From Chitinophagaceae bacterium (GTDB taxonomy: Bacteria > Bacteroidota > Bacteroidia > Chitinophagales > Chitinophagaceae), in contig JAFMJI010000010.1 of the NCBI GenBank assembly GCA_017853575.1, forward strand, positions 1 to 64,000: DNA of 64,000 bases. Reading direction: 5' to 3'. A program made the position numbers and the translations under genes. Under the pieces are notes generated by a model that worked only from the letters and a program-made list of their open reading frames with translations, was not told the origin of the DNA and did not search any database. Of this stretch, positions 27,329 through 37,100 are shown piece after piece (within the stretch, counting starts at the first letter, position 1; every line of letters starts with the position of its first letter).

Positions 27329-27967
27329 ATGAGGTTAAAGGAACGTTACCAATTCATCATTGATTATTTCAGCAAGCACATTCCAGCGGCAGAAACGGAA
27401 TTAATGTATGATAGTCCATTTCAATTATTGGTCGCAGTGATCTTGTCTGCACAGTGTACAGACAAGCGGGTCAATCTTACAACTCCCAGCATATTTCAAC
27501 AGTTTCCCGATCCTGCATCATTGGCAGCTACTGATTTTGATACGTTGTTTCCATTGATCAAAAGCATTTCCTATCCCAACAACAAGACCAAGCATTTAAT
27601 CGGGATGGCAAAAATGTTGTTGGAAAAATTTAACGGGAATGTACCTATGACGGTTGATGAACTGGTGCAACTTCCCGGAGTTGGAAGAAAAACAGCCAAT
27701 GTGATAACTTCTGTGATAGACAAGCAGCCCAATATGGCAGTAGATACCCATGTTTTCAGGGTTTCAGCCAGATTAGGACTTACAAAAAATGCCAAGACTC
27801 CATTGGCTGCTGAAAAGCAACTCGTGAAAAATATTCCTTCAGCAATGGTGCACAGAGCGCACCATTGGTTGATCTTGCATGGCAGATATACATGCCTTGC
27901 CAGAAACCCCAAGTGCAGTGAGTGCGGACTCAAACAAGTATGTCTTTATAAAGGGGATAAAAAATAG
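27329..27967 (+). CDS. nth: endonuclease III
   Basis: A 212-residue base-excision repair glycosylase/lyase for oxidised pyrimidines. The helix-hairpin-helix reads LVQLPGVGRKTANVI with the catalytic Lys, and the catalytic Asp is in MAVDTHVFRV. The iron-sulfur cluster ligands follow at the end in the pattern C-x6-C-x2-C-x5-C (CLARNPKCSECGLKQVC). Length is typical. It lies 35 bp after the small 76-aa gene, and a permease gene starts 32 bp downstream. Confidence 0.95.
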   Translation: MRLKERYQFIIDYFSKHIPAAETELMYDSPFQLLVAVILSAQCTDKRVNLTTPSIFQQFPDPASLAATDFDTLFPLIKSISYPNNKTKHLIGMAKMLLEKFNGNVPMTVDELVQLPGVGRKTANVITSVIDKQPNMAVDTHVFRVSARLGLTKNAKTPLAAEKQLVKNIPSAMVHRAHHWLILHGRYTCLARNPKCSECGLKQVCLYKGDKK

Positions 27968-27999
27968 TTTTTTCAGTATCTTGAAGTTCAAACTTGCAT

Positions 28000-29220
28000 A
28001 TGAAATCAATAACCAACATCCAGCTTTCATTGATGATGTTCATGCAGTTCTTCGTATGGGGAGCATGGTATGGACAAATGAGTAAATACATGACTGATCA
28101 ACTGCATGCCACAGGAGATCAGGTAGGCAGCGCCTATGCAGCATTTTCAATTGCCATGATTGTAGCCCCATTTTTTGTGGGAATGTTGGCAGATAGGTTT
28201 TTTCAAGCACAAAAAGTTTTGGGGGTACTCAATCTGCTGGGTGCAGCCATCTTGTTTGTATTGATCAATATTACAAATCCAGATACTTTCTATTGGGTAA
28301 TGCTTTTGTATTGTCTAACTTTTGCACCCACCATTGCATTGACCAGTTCTATCTCTATGCGAAACATGAAAAATCCGGAAAAAGAATTTCCGGCCATTCG
28401 TGTTTTTGGAACCATTGCATGGATTGCTGTAGTCAACCTGGTTGGCTTCATGGGAGCTGGAGATAAGGTGACCATTTTTCAGATATCAATGATTTCCTCT
28501 GTTATCTTAGGATTTCTTTCTTTCTTTTTACCAAAAACTCCACCCACTGCAACCGGGCCATCCAGCTTTTCGCAAATCATTGGTAAGGATGCATTCGTAT
28601 TGTTCAAGGACAGATCATTTCTGATTTTCTTTTTTTCCTCGGTATTGATTTGTATTCCTTTGTCATTTTATTATACCTGGGCGAATCCTTCATTGACTGA
28701 TGGATATAAAGTTGCCTTTCCAAATTTGGATCCAACTACTTTCAAGATTGAAAATAAAATGTCATTGGGGCAGGTATCAGAAGTGTTATTTATGTTGATG
28801 TTGCCGCTTGCCTATGCCAGGTTGGGGGTAAAGAAAATATTGATCGTGGGATTGCTTGCGTGGATCATCAGATTTGCATTCTTTGGATATGGTAATCCAG
28901 CAAACAGTGAGTGGATGCTGTATGCCGCCATATTGCTTCATGGCGTATGTTATGATTTCTTCTTTGTAAGTGGAATGATTTACACTGATGCAAAGGCAGG
29001 AGAAAGAATAAAATCACAGGCACAGGGGTTGATTTCTCTGGCAACATATGGTCTTGGGATGCTGATTGGATCTATCGTTGCAGGCAAAGTCAAAGATCAA
29101 TACACTGTCAATGAAGTTACCAATTGGTTGAATGTTTGGCTGGTGCCAGCTGGCATTGCAGCAGTTATACTAGTTTTGTTCCTCTTGTTCTTTAAAGACA
29201 ATACAAGAACAGCAAAATAA
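28000..29220 (+). CDS. NupG-like nucleoside:proton symporter family MFS permease
   Basis: A 406-residue membrane protein with about twelve helices. It starts at the ATG at 28000 (MKSITNIQLSLMMFMQFFVW). The opening QFFVWGAWYGQMSKYM and a later HGVCYDFFFVSGMIYTDAKA are typical of the nucleoside:H+ symporter family (NupG/XapB). Nucleosides are the expected substrates, although many Bacteroidota members sit with sugar or inositol oxidoreductases, as here: a Gfo/Idh/MocA gene begins 30 bp downstream. That context suggests a carbohydrate or nucleoside uptake-plus-oxidation pair (inference). Confidence 0.82.
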   Translation: MKSITNIQLSLMMFMQFFVWGAWYGQMSKYMTDQLHATGDQVGSAYAAFSIAMIVAPFFVGMLADRFFQAQKVLGVLNLLGAAILFVLINITNPDTFYWVMLLYCLTFAPTIALTSSISMRNMKNPEKEFPAIRVFGTIAWIAVVNLVGFMGAGDKVTIFQISMISSVILGFLSFFLPKTPPTATGPSSFSQIIGKDAFVLFKDRSFLIFFFSSVLICIPLSFYYTWANPSLTDGYKVAFPNLDPTTFKIENKMSLGQVSEVLFMLMLPLAYARLGVKKILIVGLLAWIIRFAFFGYGNPANSEWMLYAAILLHGVCYDFFFVSGMIYTDAKAGERIKSQAQGLISLATYGLGMLIGSIVAGKVKDQYTVNEVTNWLNVWLVPAGIAAVILVLFLLFFKDNTRTAK

Positions 29221-29250
29221 TCAGAACCCTTAAAAACTAAATCTCGACAT

Positions 29251-30441
29251 ATGGTGAAAATTGCAATGTTAGGTTCCGGATTCATCGGAAGATTTTATGC
29301 TGATTCCATTCAAGGTCTCAGAAGCAAAGACAGAATTGTTTCCATTTATTCAAGAAGAGAAGAGCAGGCAAAAAAGTTTGCAGTTGATTATGGTTGTGAT
29401 CATTATACAACCATGATGGAAGAATCGATTGCTCATCCAGATGTAAACATGGTTTGTATTTCATTGCCAAACAATCTTCATGAAGAGGCAGTGAACCTTT
29501 GTATTAAACACAAGAAAGCTGTAATCACAACAAAACCGCTGGGCAGAAATGCAGTTGAAGCAAAGCGCATGATGGACGCAGTGGAAAAAGCAGGTATTTT
29601 CAATGGGTATCTGGAAGATTTGGTATACACTCCAAAATTTTTAAAAGCATATGAAAGCGTGAAGAATGGTGCATTGGGAAGAATCCTCTGGGCAAAATCA
29701 CGTGAAACCCATCCTGGCCCCCACAGTGATTGGTTTTGGGATATTGAACAAGCGGGTGGTGGATGTATTCTGGATTTGGGTTGTCATTGTGTAGAGATCA
29801 CCAGAAGTTATATTGGTAAAGACATCAAACCAGTGGAAGTAATGTGTTGGGCAGATACTCAAGTGAAACCAATCGATGCAGAAGATCATGCTATTGGGTT
29901 GGTTAAATATGAGAACGGCGCCATTGCACAGTTTGAGGTGAGTTGGACTTTCCGCGGAGGGTTGGATTTAAGAGATGAAGTGATGGGAACCGAAGGAACC
30001 ATTTGGATCAACGGATTTTTGCGCACTGGTTTTGATATGTTCACCACCGGAAAGGGAGCTGATTATGTAGCAGAAAAAGCTGAGACCAATTCAGGTTGGT
30101 TGTTTCCCGTAGGAGATGAATTGAATGAATTGGGATACAATCATATGTTTGCAGAAATGTTCACTTGTTTTGAAAAAGGTTCAAGCCCGAGAGAAACTTT
30201 CTACGATGGATATGTGGTAAATGCAGTGTTGGACGCTGCTTACAGAAGTGCCAAATCAAAACTTTGGGAGCCAGTAAAATTGGATGAGTGGAGAGGCAAA
30301 GTTGGTGTAACAAAAGACAGCCACTTGATCGAGTTTGACAAAGACCATTATCTCGTTAAAGAAGAGATGACACACTTTGGAACCAAGAAACTCATTTTGA
30401 AAGAGAAGAAGACTGGTAAAATTGTAGAGAGAATTATTTAA
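29251..30441 (+). CDS. Gfo/Idh/MocA family oxidoreductase
   Basis: A 396-residue NAD(P)-dependent dehydrogenase of the glucose-fructose oxidoreductase/inositol dehydrogenase family. The N-terminal Rossmann motif is MLGSGFIGRFYADSI, and the cofactor-site EKP motif appears as ITTKPLGRNA. A GGGCILDLGCHCVEITRSYIG block with the conserved Asp and His is in the substrate domain. There is no signal peptide, so it is cytoplasmic. The substrate is unknown; the upstream permease in the same operon may import it. It ends at a palindromic terminator of the GTTAAC repeat family. Confidence 0.85.
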   Translation: MVKIAMLGSGFIGRFYADSIQGLRSKDRIVSIYSRREEQAKKFAVDYGCDHYTTMMEESIAHPDVNMVCISLPNNLHEEAVNLCIKHKKAVITTKPLGRNAVEAKRMMDAVEKAGIFNGYLEDLVYTPKFLKAYESVKNGALGRILWAKSRETHPGPHSDWFWDIEQAGGGCILDLGCHCVEITRSYIGKDIKPVEVMCWADTQVKPIDAEDHAIGLVKYENGAIAQFEVSWTFRGGLDLRDEVMGTEGTIWINGFLRTGFDMFTTGKGADYVAEKAETNSGWLFPVGDELNELGYNHMFAEMFTCFEKGSSPRETFYDGYVVNAVLDAAYRSAKSKLWEPVKLDEWRGKVGVTKDSHLIEFDKDHYLVKEEMTHFGTKKLILKEKKTGKIVERII

Positions 30442-30450
30442 TTTTTCAAT

Positions 30451-30502
30451 CGTTAACTGATAACCGTCAACCGTTAACCGTTAACAGTTGACGGTTTTTT
30501 AT
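30451..30502 (+). terminator. repeat-derived rho-independent terminator (site D)
   Basis: Two 17-nt inverted arms (30462-30478 and 30480-30496, one mismatch) with GTTAAC at the centre are followed by TTTTTT. It belongs to the same family as the palindrome at 10021-10055. It follows the oxidoreductase gene and also sits at the end of the convergent korA gene. Confidence 0.8.
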
Positions 30503-32350
30503 TTACAGATACTTTCTGATTTCCTCCACCAACTCCGTTTTTGTGATCGGTGTACCTTTTATTTTGTTATAACCTTTTGCATCAACAAAATATACATCCC
30601 TGATAATTTTTATCAACTGACCATTGTTGATTTCAGGTATCAATACTGTTTCAAAACTTGAAAGTATTTTTCCGAGGTTTTTAGGGAAAGGCCTGAGGTA
30701 TCTTACATGAGCATGCGAAACTGCATGCCCTTCTTGCAATAATTCGTATACTGCTGTTTTGATAGCTCCAAATGTGCTTCCCCATCCAAGTATCAATACT
30801 TTTCCTTTCTCTGGGCCACTGTCAATTTTTTGGTCAGGAATATAATCCGCAATTTTATCAACCTTGGCTTGTCTTGTTTTTACCATGTGTTGATGGTTCT
30901 CCGGATCATAGCTTACATTTCCTGTAATATCTTGTTTTTCGATTCCTCCAATTCTGTGTTCCAATCCTTTGGTACCTGGAACTGCCCAAGGACGCACAAG
31001 TTTCTCATCTCTTTTATATGGCAGAAATTTTTCTTCATCATCACTCAAACCTTTTTTGAAGGACACTTTTATTTCTGGTAAATCCTCCGCTTTTGGAAAT
31101 TTCCAAGGTTCAGCTCCATTGGCGATGTATCCATCACTCAAATACATTACTGGTGTCATGTGTTGTATGGCAATGCGGGTTGCTTCAAAAACGGAGTCGA
31201 AACAATCACTTGGAGTAGATGCAGAAACTACAGGCATGGGACATTCTCCATTTCTTCCATAGTATGCTTGTAATAAATCACTTTGTTCTGTCTTGGTAGG
31301 TAAACCTGTAGATGGTCCGCCTCTTTGAACATCAATGATCAACAATGGAATTTCCAACATCACTGCCAATCCCATTGCTTCACCTTTCAATGCGATACCA
31401 GGGCCTGAAGTAGTTGTGACGCCCAATGCGCCTCCATAGCTGGCTCCAATTGCAGAAGTAATACCAGCGATCTCATCTTCAGCCTGAAAAGTTTTCACAC
31501 CAAAATTTTTCATTTTACTTAAGTCATGCAAAATATCTGATGCAGGTGTGATGGGATATGATCCCAAGAAAATTGGGAGTCCACTTTTTTCTGATGCAGC
31601 TACTAATCCCATTGCCAATGCCTGATTTCCCATGATGGATCGGTAGGTACCAGGTTGCATTTTTGCTTTTTCAACTTTATATCTGGTCGTAAAAGTTTCT
31701 GTCGTATCACCATAATTATAACCAGCCTGCAATGCCTTGAGGTTTGCATTTAAGATTTCATCTTTCTTACCAAATTTTTCTTTTAGAAAATTCAACGTGC
31801 TTTCCATATCACGGCTGTACATCCAATAGAGGAATCCAAGCACGAACATATTTTTTGCACGGTCTTTTTCTTTGGTACCCATTTGAATGTCCTTCAATGC
31901 CTCGCGCGTCATTTTGGTGACATCCATTTTAATCACTTCAAATCCGCTTAGTGATTCATCTTCTAGCGGATTGACTCCATCAGGGTAGTTGGCGAGGCGA
32001 AGATTTTTTGCATCAAAGCCATCAACATTGGCAATGATTTTTCCGCCTTTCTTGATCGCTTTTAAATTTGTTTTCAATGCTGCAGCATTCATGGCCACCA
32101 ACACATCACATAGATCTCCGGGAGTATAAATGGCATCGCTTGAGAACCTAAGCTGATATCCGCTTACGCCTGGCAATGTTCCCTGAGGGGCCCTGATTTC
32201 AGCCGGAAAATCCGGAAAAGTTGCCAGGTCAATGCCCATCAATGCGGTATTGTTGGTAAACTGACTTCCCGTCAGCTGCATTCCGTCGCCGCTGTCACCT
32301 GCAAATTTTATGACTATGTCGCTTAGTAACTCTTCTTTCCTTTGTGGCAT
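30503..32350 (-). CDS. korA: 2-oxoacid:ferredoxin oxidoreductase, fused gamma-alpha subunit
   Basis: A 615-residue subunit of a 2-oxoglutarate/2-oxoacid:ferredoxin oxidoreductase, which makes acyl-CoA and reduced ferredoxin from a 2-oxoacid. The gamma domain comes first (about 8-200, KFAGDSGDGMQLTGSQF and FPAEIRAPQGTLPGVSGYQ). The alpha domain follows (about 235-615, LGSYPITPASDILH, TTSGPGIALKGEAMG, DVQRGGPSTGLPTKTEQSDL). The TPP-binding beta subunit should be encoded next to it, but here the downstream neighbour is convergent and the upstream neighbour is divergent. The partner must lie elsewhere. Confidence 0.9.
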   Translation of the reverse strand: MPQRKEELLSDIVIKFAGDSGDGMQLTGSQFTNNTALMGIDLATFPDFPAEIRAPQGTLPGVSGYQLRFSSDAIYTPGDLCDVLVAMNAAALKTNLKAIKKGGKIIANVDGFDAKNLRLANYPDGVNPLEDESLSGFEVIKMDVTKMTREALKDIQMGTKEKDRAKNMFVLGFLYWMYSRDMESTLNFLKEKFGKKDEILNANLKALQAGYNYGDTTETFTTRYKVEKAKMQPGTYRSIMGNQALAMGLVAASEKSGLPIFLGSYPITPASDILHDLSKMKNFGVKTFQAEDEIAGITSAIGASYGGALGVTTTSGPGIALKGEAMGLAVMLEIPLLIIDVQRGGPSTGLPTKTEQSDLLQAYYGRNGECPMPVVSASTPSDCFDSVFEATRIAIQHMTPVMYLSDGYIANGAEPWKFPKAEDLPEIKVSFKKGLSDDEEKFLPYKRDEKLVRPWAVPGTKGLEHRIGGIEKQDITGNVSYDPENHQHMVKTRQAKVDKIADYIPDQKIDSGPEKGKVLILGWGSTFGAIKTAVYELLQEGHAVSHAHVRYLRPFPKNLGKILSSFETVLIPEINNGQLIKIIRDVYFVDAKGYNKIKGTPITKTELVEEIRKYL

Positions 32351-32425
32351 GGTTTTTGTTTGACTTTAACAAAGCTGTACACGATGTATTTCATGTACTA
32401 TTATGAAATTAATTAATTTAGACTA

Positions 32426-32453
32426 CAAAATTACCCAATATGGCTCTTTTCAA
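32426..32453 (-). promoter_or_regulatory. promoter of korA
   Basis: On the minus strand, TTG (32453-32451), a 17-nt spacer and TAATTTTG (32433-32426), about 75 nt upstream of the korA ATG. It overlaps the first codons of the divergent Bax-inhibitor-like gene. Confidence 0.5.
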
Positions 32454-33198
32454 TTCAAGTAATCCGACACTTTCGGAAAAATCATTTGGACGCGTCATCA
32501 ATATCCCGGGTTCTGGAAGCATGAGCTTCAGAGGGACTCTCAACAAGTTTGGATTTTTGTTTTTAATGGTCATGGCCACTGCATTTTATGTGTGGAATGA
32601 AGCTTCTGTTGGAAACAATGTTCAAGGATTTATGCTTGGTGGTGCGATCGGTGGATTTGTACTGGCATTGGTGCTGATGTTCAAACCTGTTTGGGCACAA
32701 TTTTTGGCTCCTGCGTATGCATTGTTAGAAGGGTTGGTGATCGGAGCGATTTCTGCACTTTACAATAATGCATTTGCAAAAGTTGCACCTGGCATTGTGA
32801 TGCAGGCGGTTATTCTAACTTTCGGTACTGCAATTGCGATGTACTTTTTGTATTCATTCAGAATCATTCGCGTTACAGAAAGATTCAGATCGATCATGTT
32901 TGCTGCGATTGGAGGAATTGCCCTGTTTTATTTCATCACTTTTATCCTCTCACTTTTTGGCGTTCATGTGCAAGGCCTGCAAGGCGGAAGCATGTTGAGC
33001 ATTGGTATTTCAGTTGCTATAACAGTTATTGCAGCTTTGAGCTTATTGATGGATTTTGATCGTATTGAACAAGGTGCCGCAATGGGTGCACCTAAATACA
33101 TGGAATGGTATTGTGCTTTTGGATTATTGGTAACCATGGTTTGGTTGTATGTTGAAATACTGAGACTTCTCGGAAATATTTATGGAAGAAGAGATTAA
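32440..33198 (+). CDS. Bax inhibitor-1/YccA family membrane protein
   Basis: A 252-residue protein with about seven membrane helices and a soluble N-terminus of about 30 residues. YALLEGLVIGAISALY, SLLMDFDRIEQG and the closing YCAFGLLVTMVWLYVEILRLL are typical of the BI-1/YccA (TMBIM) family, thought to act as calcium-leak or stress-related membrane proteins. The function in bacteria is not settled. It is transcribed alone, divergent from korA, and ends at a strong terminator. Confidence 0.9.
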   Translation: MALFNSSNPTLSEKSFGRVINIPGSGSMSFRGTLNKFGFLFLMVMATAFYVWNEASVGNNVQGFMLGGAIGGFVLALVLMFKPVWAQFLAPAYALLEGLVIGAISALYNNAFAKVAPGIVMQAVILTFGTAIAMYFLYSFRIIRVTERFRSIMFAAIGGIALFYFITFILSLFGVHVQGLQGGSMLSIGISVAITVIAALSLLMDFDRIEQGAAMGAPKYMEWYCAFGLLVTMVWLYVEILRLLGNIYGRRD

Positions 33199-33215
33199 TT
33201 AAACTTCAATACAAT

Positions 33216-33250
33216 AAAAAATCCCACTCGATTGAGTGGGATTTTTTATT
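33216..33250. terminator. bidirectional rho-independent terminator
   Basis: A perfect 9-bp stem (ATCCCACTC at 33221-33229, GAGTGGGAT at 33234-33242) with a GATT loop, A-run on the left and T-run on the right. It lies between the convergent Bax-inhibitor-like and AIM24 genes. Confidence 0.92.
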
Positions 33251-33268
33251 TCAATCTCATTGCAAGAA

Positions 33269-34075
33269 TTAATATCCATCCCCATCCAGCATATTCCCCA
33301 ATCCTCCCAAAATACTTCCTTCTTCTTTTCTGTTGAATGATCCGTATGAAATGATTCTACTTGCCAATCTGCTGATGGGCAGTGTTTGAATCCATACTTT
33401 ACCAGGGCCCTTCAAGGTTGCAAAGAAAAGTCCTTCGCCACCAAAAATGCTATTCTTAATACCACCAACGAATTCAATATCGTAATCAACAGTTTGAGTA
33501 AATGCCACCAAACAACCAGTATCAATCTTTAATACTTCACCTGGGGTTAGGTAACGTTCAAAAACATGTCCTCCTGCATGCACAAAAGCCATTCCATCGC
33601 CTTCCAGTTTCTGCATGATGAATCCTTCTCCACCAAATAGACCAGTTCCCAGTTTTCTTTGGAAGGCAATACCCACCGAAACTCCTTTTGCTGCGCAGAG
33701 AAAGGCATCTTTTTGACAGATGATTCTTCCATCGAGTTGCTGTAAATCCAATGGAATGATTTTACCAGGATATGGAGAGGCAAATGAAACTTTTTTCTTA
33801 CCTCCCACCATGTTTGTAAAGGCCGTCATGAATAAACTTTCACCAGTGAGAATTCTTTTTCCAGCTGAAAAAAGTTTTCCAAGTACTCCTTGGTTTTGAT
33901 TGGAGCCATCACCAAATATGGTCTGCATTTGAATGCCTTCATCCATCATCATAAAACTACCGGCTTCTGCAATGGCAGTTTCTTGTGGATCTAATTCTAT
34001 TTCTACATATTGCATCTCTTCACCAACGATTTTATAATCGATTTCGTGGTTAGAGCGGCTTGAAAAGTTTGTCAT
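33269..34075 (-). CDS. AIM24/TIGR00266 family protein
   Basis: A 268-residue cytoplasmic beta-rich protein of the AIM24 family. Landmarks: [49 protein letters not shown], and the late [19 protein letters not shown]. The family name comes from a yeast mitochondrial protein; its bacterial role is unknown, perhaps membrane-associated. It is a single gene; a GTTAAC repeat separates it from the efflux operon, whose last gene ends 50 bp upstream. Confidence 0.8.
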   Translation of the reverse strand: MTNFSSRSNHEIDYKIVGEEMQYVEIELDPQETAIAEAGSFMMMDEGIQMQTIFGDGSNQNQGVLGKLFSAGKRILTGESLFMTAFTNMVGGKKKVSFASPYPGKIIPLDLQQLDGRIICQKDAFLCAAKGVSVGIAFQRKLGTGLFGGEGFIMQKLEGDGMAFVHAGGHVFERYLTPGEVLKIDTGCLVAFTQTVDYDIEFVGGIKNSIFGGEGLFFATLKGPGKVWIQTLPISRLASRIISYGSFNRKEEGSILGGLGNMLDGDGY

Positions 34076-34094
34076 ATAAATTAAGTTTTAATCA

Positions 34095-34127
34095 AATTGG
34101 ACAGTTAACAGTTAACCGTCAACGGTT
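34095..34127. repeat. GTTAAC/GTCAAC intergenic repeat (site E)
   Basis: Contains ACAGTTAACAGTTAACCGTC, continuing as AACGGTT, with a small internal inverted repeat (AACCGT-CA-ACGGTT). It lies between the AIM24 gene and the RND pump gene and overlaps the first base or two of the pump's TAA stop (34126-34128). Confidence 0.65.
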
Positions 34128-37100
34128 ATTTCCCATTCCACACTGGCTTTCCTTGAATTTTTCTTACTAAATACATGATGCCTGTAAAGATGAAAAAGAG
34201 TGGTCCTAATAAGCCAAGGAGTGATATCCACTTGCCTTGATAGAATTGCTGCATAGGTCTTTTTAGTCTTTCGGCAATTAAGTACATGGCTGGTACGATC
34301 AACAATGTCATAAAGAATGCAAACATCAATCCCCATATAATTGTGAGTGAGAGCGGTTTCCAGAACGCAACATTGTCGCCGCCAAAGAAAATATGTGGAT
34401 TTAGATCTGTAAACAAGGTTACAAAATTGATATTGAATCCAACTGCAAGCGGAATCAATGCAAGGATCGCGGCAAGTGCAGTTAGCAATACCGGAACAAT
34501 TCTCGTTTTACCAGCCTCAATTACTGCTTCCCTTGTTTTCATTCCTCTTGCTCTTAATTCATCTGCGAATTCTATCACCAGGATTCCATTCTTTACTACA
34601 ATGCCCGATAAACCAACAATTCCAATACCGCTTGTTACAGCAGCAAATGTTGAACGGAAAATTCCGTATCCAAGCAGTACTCCAATTAAGCTAAACATGA
34701 TTTCAGAAAGCACGATCATCGTTTTGCTGTATGATCCAAACTGAAGAATAAGAATCAACAAGATGAATGCAACGGCAATAAACAACGCATTGCTCAAAAA
34801 TCCTGCGGTTTCTCTCAACTGCTCTTCTTCACCTGTTTGAGCCACAGCAACACCTTCTGGTTTATCATTGAATGTATCAATGTATTTTTTGATTTCTGCA
34901 TTTACACTTTGTGGAGTATATCCTTGAGATGTCAATACATTGGAGTAAATCGTGATCACCCTTTTCTGTTCACTTCTTTTGATGCTTCCATAGGTATTGC
35001 TGATGTCTGACTTTACAACAGAGCTGATCGGAACTTGTTTAATCATTCCAGTTGTAAAATCTCTGTAAGTGATTCGCATGTTCAGCAACTCTGACAGGCT
35101 TTTTCTCTGTGTAGCATTGTTTCTTACAGTGATTTTATATTCTTCCTCTCCAATTTTCAACTTTGAAATTTCCTTACCAAAAAGTGCAGTTCTGATTTCA
35201 ACACCTACCTGTGCTGTAGAGATTCCCTGCATGAGCGCTCTCTCTCTGTCTATTGATAATCCAATTTCCGGATTGTTAAAGTCAACATCAATTTTCAACT
35301 CTTCCACTCCAGGGATATTTTTATCACCCAGGTAGTTTCTGAGTTTGATGGCTGTGCTGGTAAGGTCTTCGAAATTTTCTCCCGTAACTTCAATATTAAT
35401 AGGGCTCTTGGTTTGCGGCCCATTGCTTTCTTGAGCTACGCTGATTTCAGCAGATGGAATTCCTTTGATGGTTTGACGAATGTCGTCCAGATAAGGCAAG
35501 GTTGATTTTCCTTCTCTTTTTTCAAATGGAACAAAATTAACCTGTATTCTTCCTAGTTCTGGACGTGTACTTCTGTCGCCACTGTTGGGATCGCTTGCGC
35601 CAACGGCTACGTTTGCTATCACACTTTCAACCAATGGATTTTTCTTTCCATTTTCTATGCCTAATACATGATTAATTTTATGCTCAAGTGTCTGAGTAAC
35701 TGAATCGGTATACTTCACATCTGTACCAGAAGGGAGCTTCATGTATACATATATTGTATTTGGATCTCCTGATGGGAAGAGTACAACTGGCACTTTTCTC
35801 ATTCCAAAAAATATGAATGAGAAAATCAACAACGCAAAGGTTCCCAACAACATTTTAACTGGTCGCCAGCCTTGGGTTGTCCATCGCAACAATTTTTCAT
35901 ACCTATCCATTAATGCAGGCAATAGTTTTTGCTGGAATGTTTTGATAGCATCTGTTAACACATATGTATTTAATAACATCAACAGCGCGAAGAAAAATAG
36001 CAGATTTCCAATAAACCTAAACGAAGACTGATCTCCTGCATATCCTGATAGGTCGAACAATGCTCCCATGATCACGAATAACCAGAAGATTGGTTTTTTG
36101 AACAAAGTGGATTTTGATTTCTCCTCGTGTTCTTCATGCACCATAAAATCCACTGCGAAAACTGGGTTCATTATGTAAGCAACGATCAATGAAGCCGTCA
36201 ATGTGAAGATCAACATCGTTGGCAGATAGATCATAAATTTTCCAATGATTCCTGGCCAGAACAGTAATGGCACAAAGGGTGCAAGGGTCGTCAATGTACC
36301 TGCCAATACAGGAACAAATACTTCACCCGCTGCATATTTTGCAGCATCCACTGCTGAAATTTTTCCTTTGCCCTGAGAAAATATCCTATGTGTATTTTCA
36401 ATAACAACAATCGCATCATCCACCACAATTCCTAATCCAAACAACAATGCAAAGAGTACGATGAAGTTGAGTGTAACATTTGACCCTACGATAAAATCAG
36501 CTGTTGGCAAGAAGATAAATGCAAGGAACATACTCAATGGAACCGAAAGCGCAACAAAAAATGAATTGGTTACTCCCATAAAGAACATCAGGATGAGCAA
36601 TACCAATATAAATCCGATGATAATGGAATTTACCAATTCATCAAATGCAGCTGCTGCCTTGATGCTGAGATCTCCGGTGATATTTAATTTCAAATCTTTT
36701 GGGAAAACATCCTGCTGCATTTGCTTTACCAATGCATTGATTTTTTCAGAAGCATTGATCAGGTTTTCTCCAGAGCGTTTAATAACGCTGAGTGTTACAA
36801 CATTCTTTCCGTTTAGACGGGCATAGCTTTCTTTTTCTTTTACAGTATCAACGATGCTTGCAAAGTCTTTCAAATAGAATGGCGCACCATAGATATTCTT
36901 AACCACCATGTTGTTCAAGTCCAATGCAGAATTGAACTGACCGCTTAGTCTCAATGCCCTTTTTTGATCTCCTACTTCTAGCAAACCTCCTGAAATATCC
37001 AGGTTCTCTCTTTGGATGGATTGCTCAATATCTGAAAAGCCGATTTTAGCAGCTTCCATTTTAAATCTGTCTACATTGATTTGAATTTCTCTTTCGGGTG

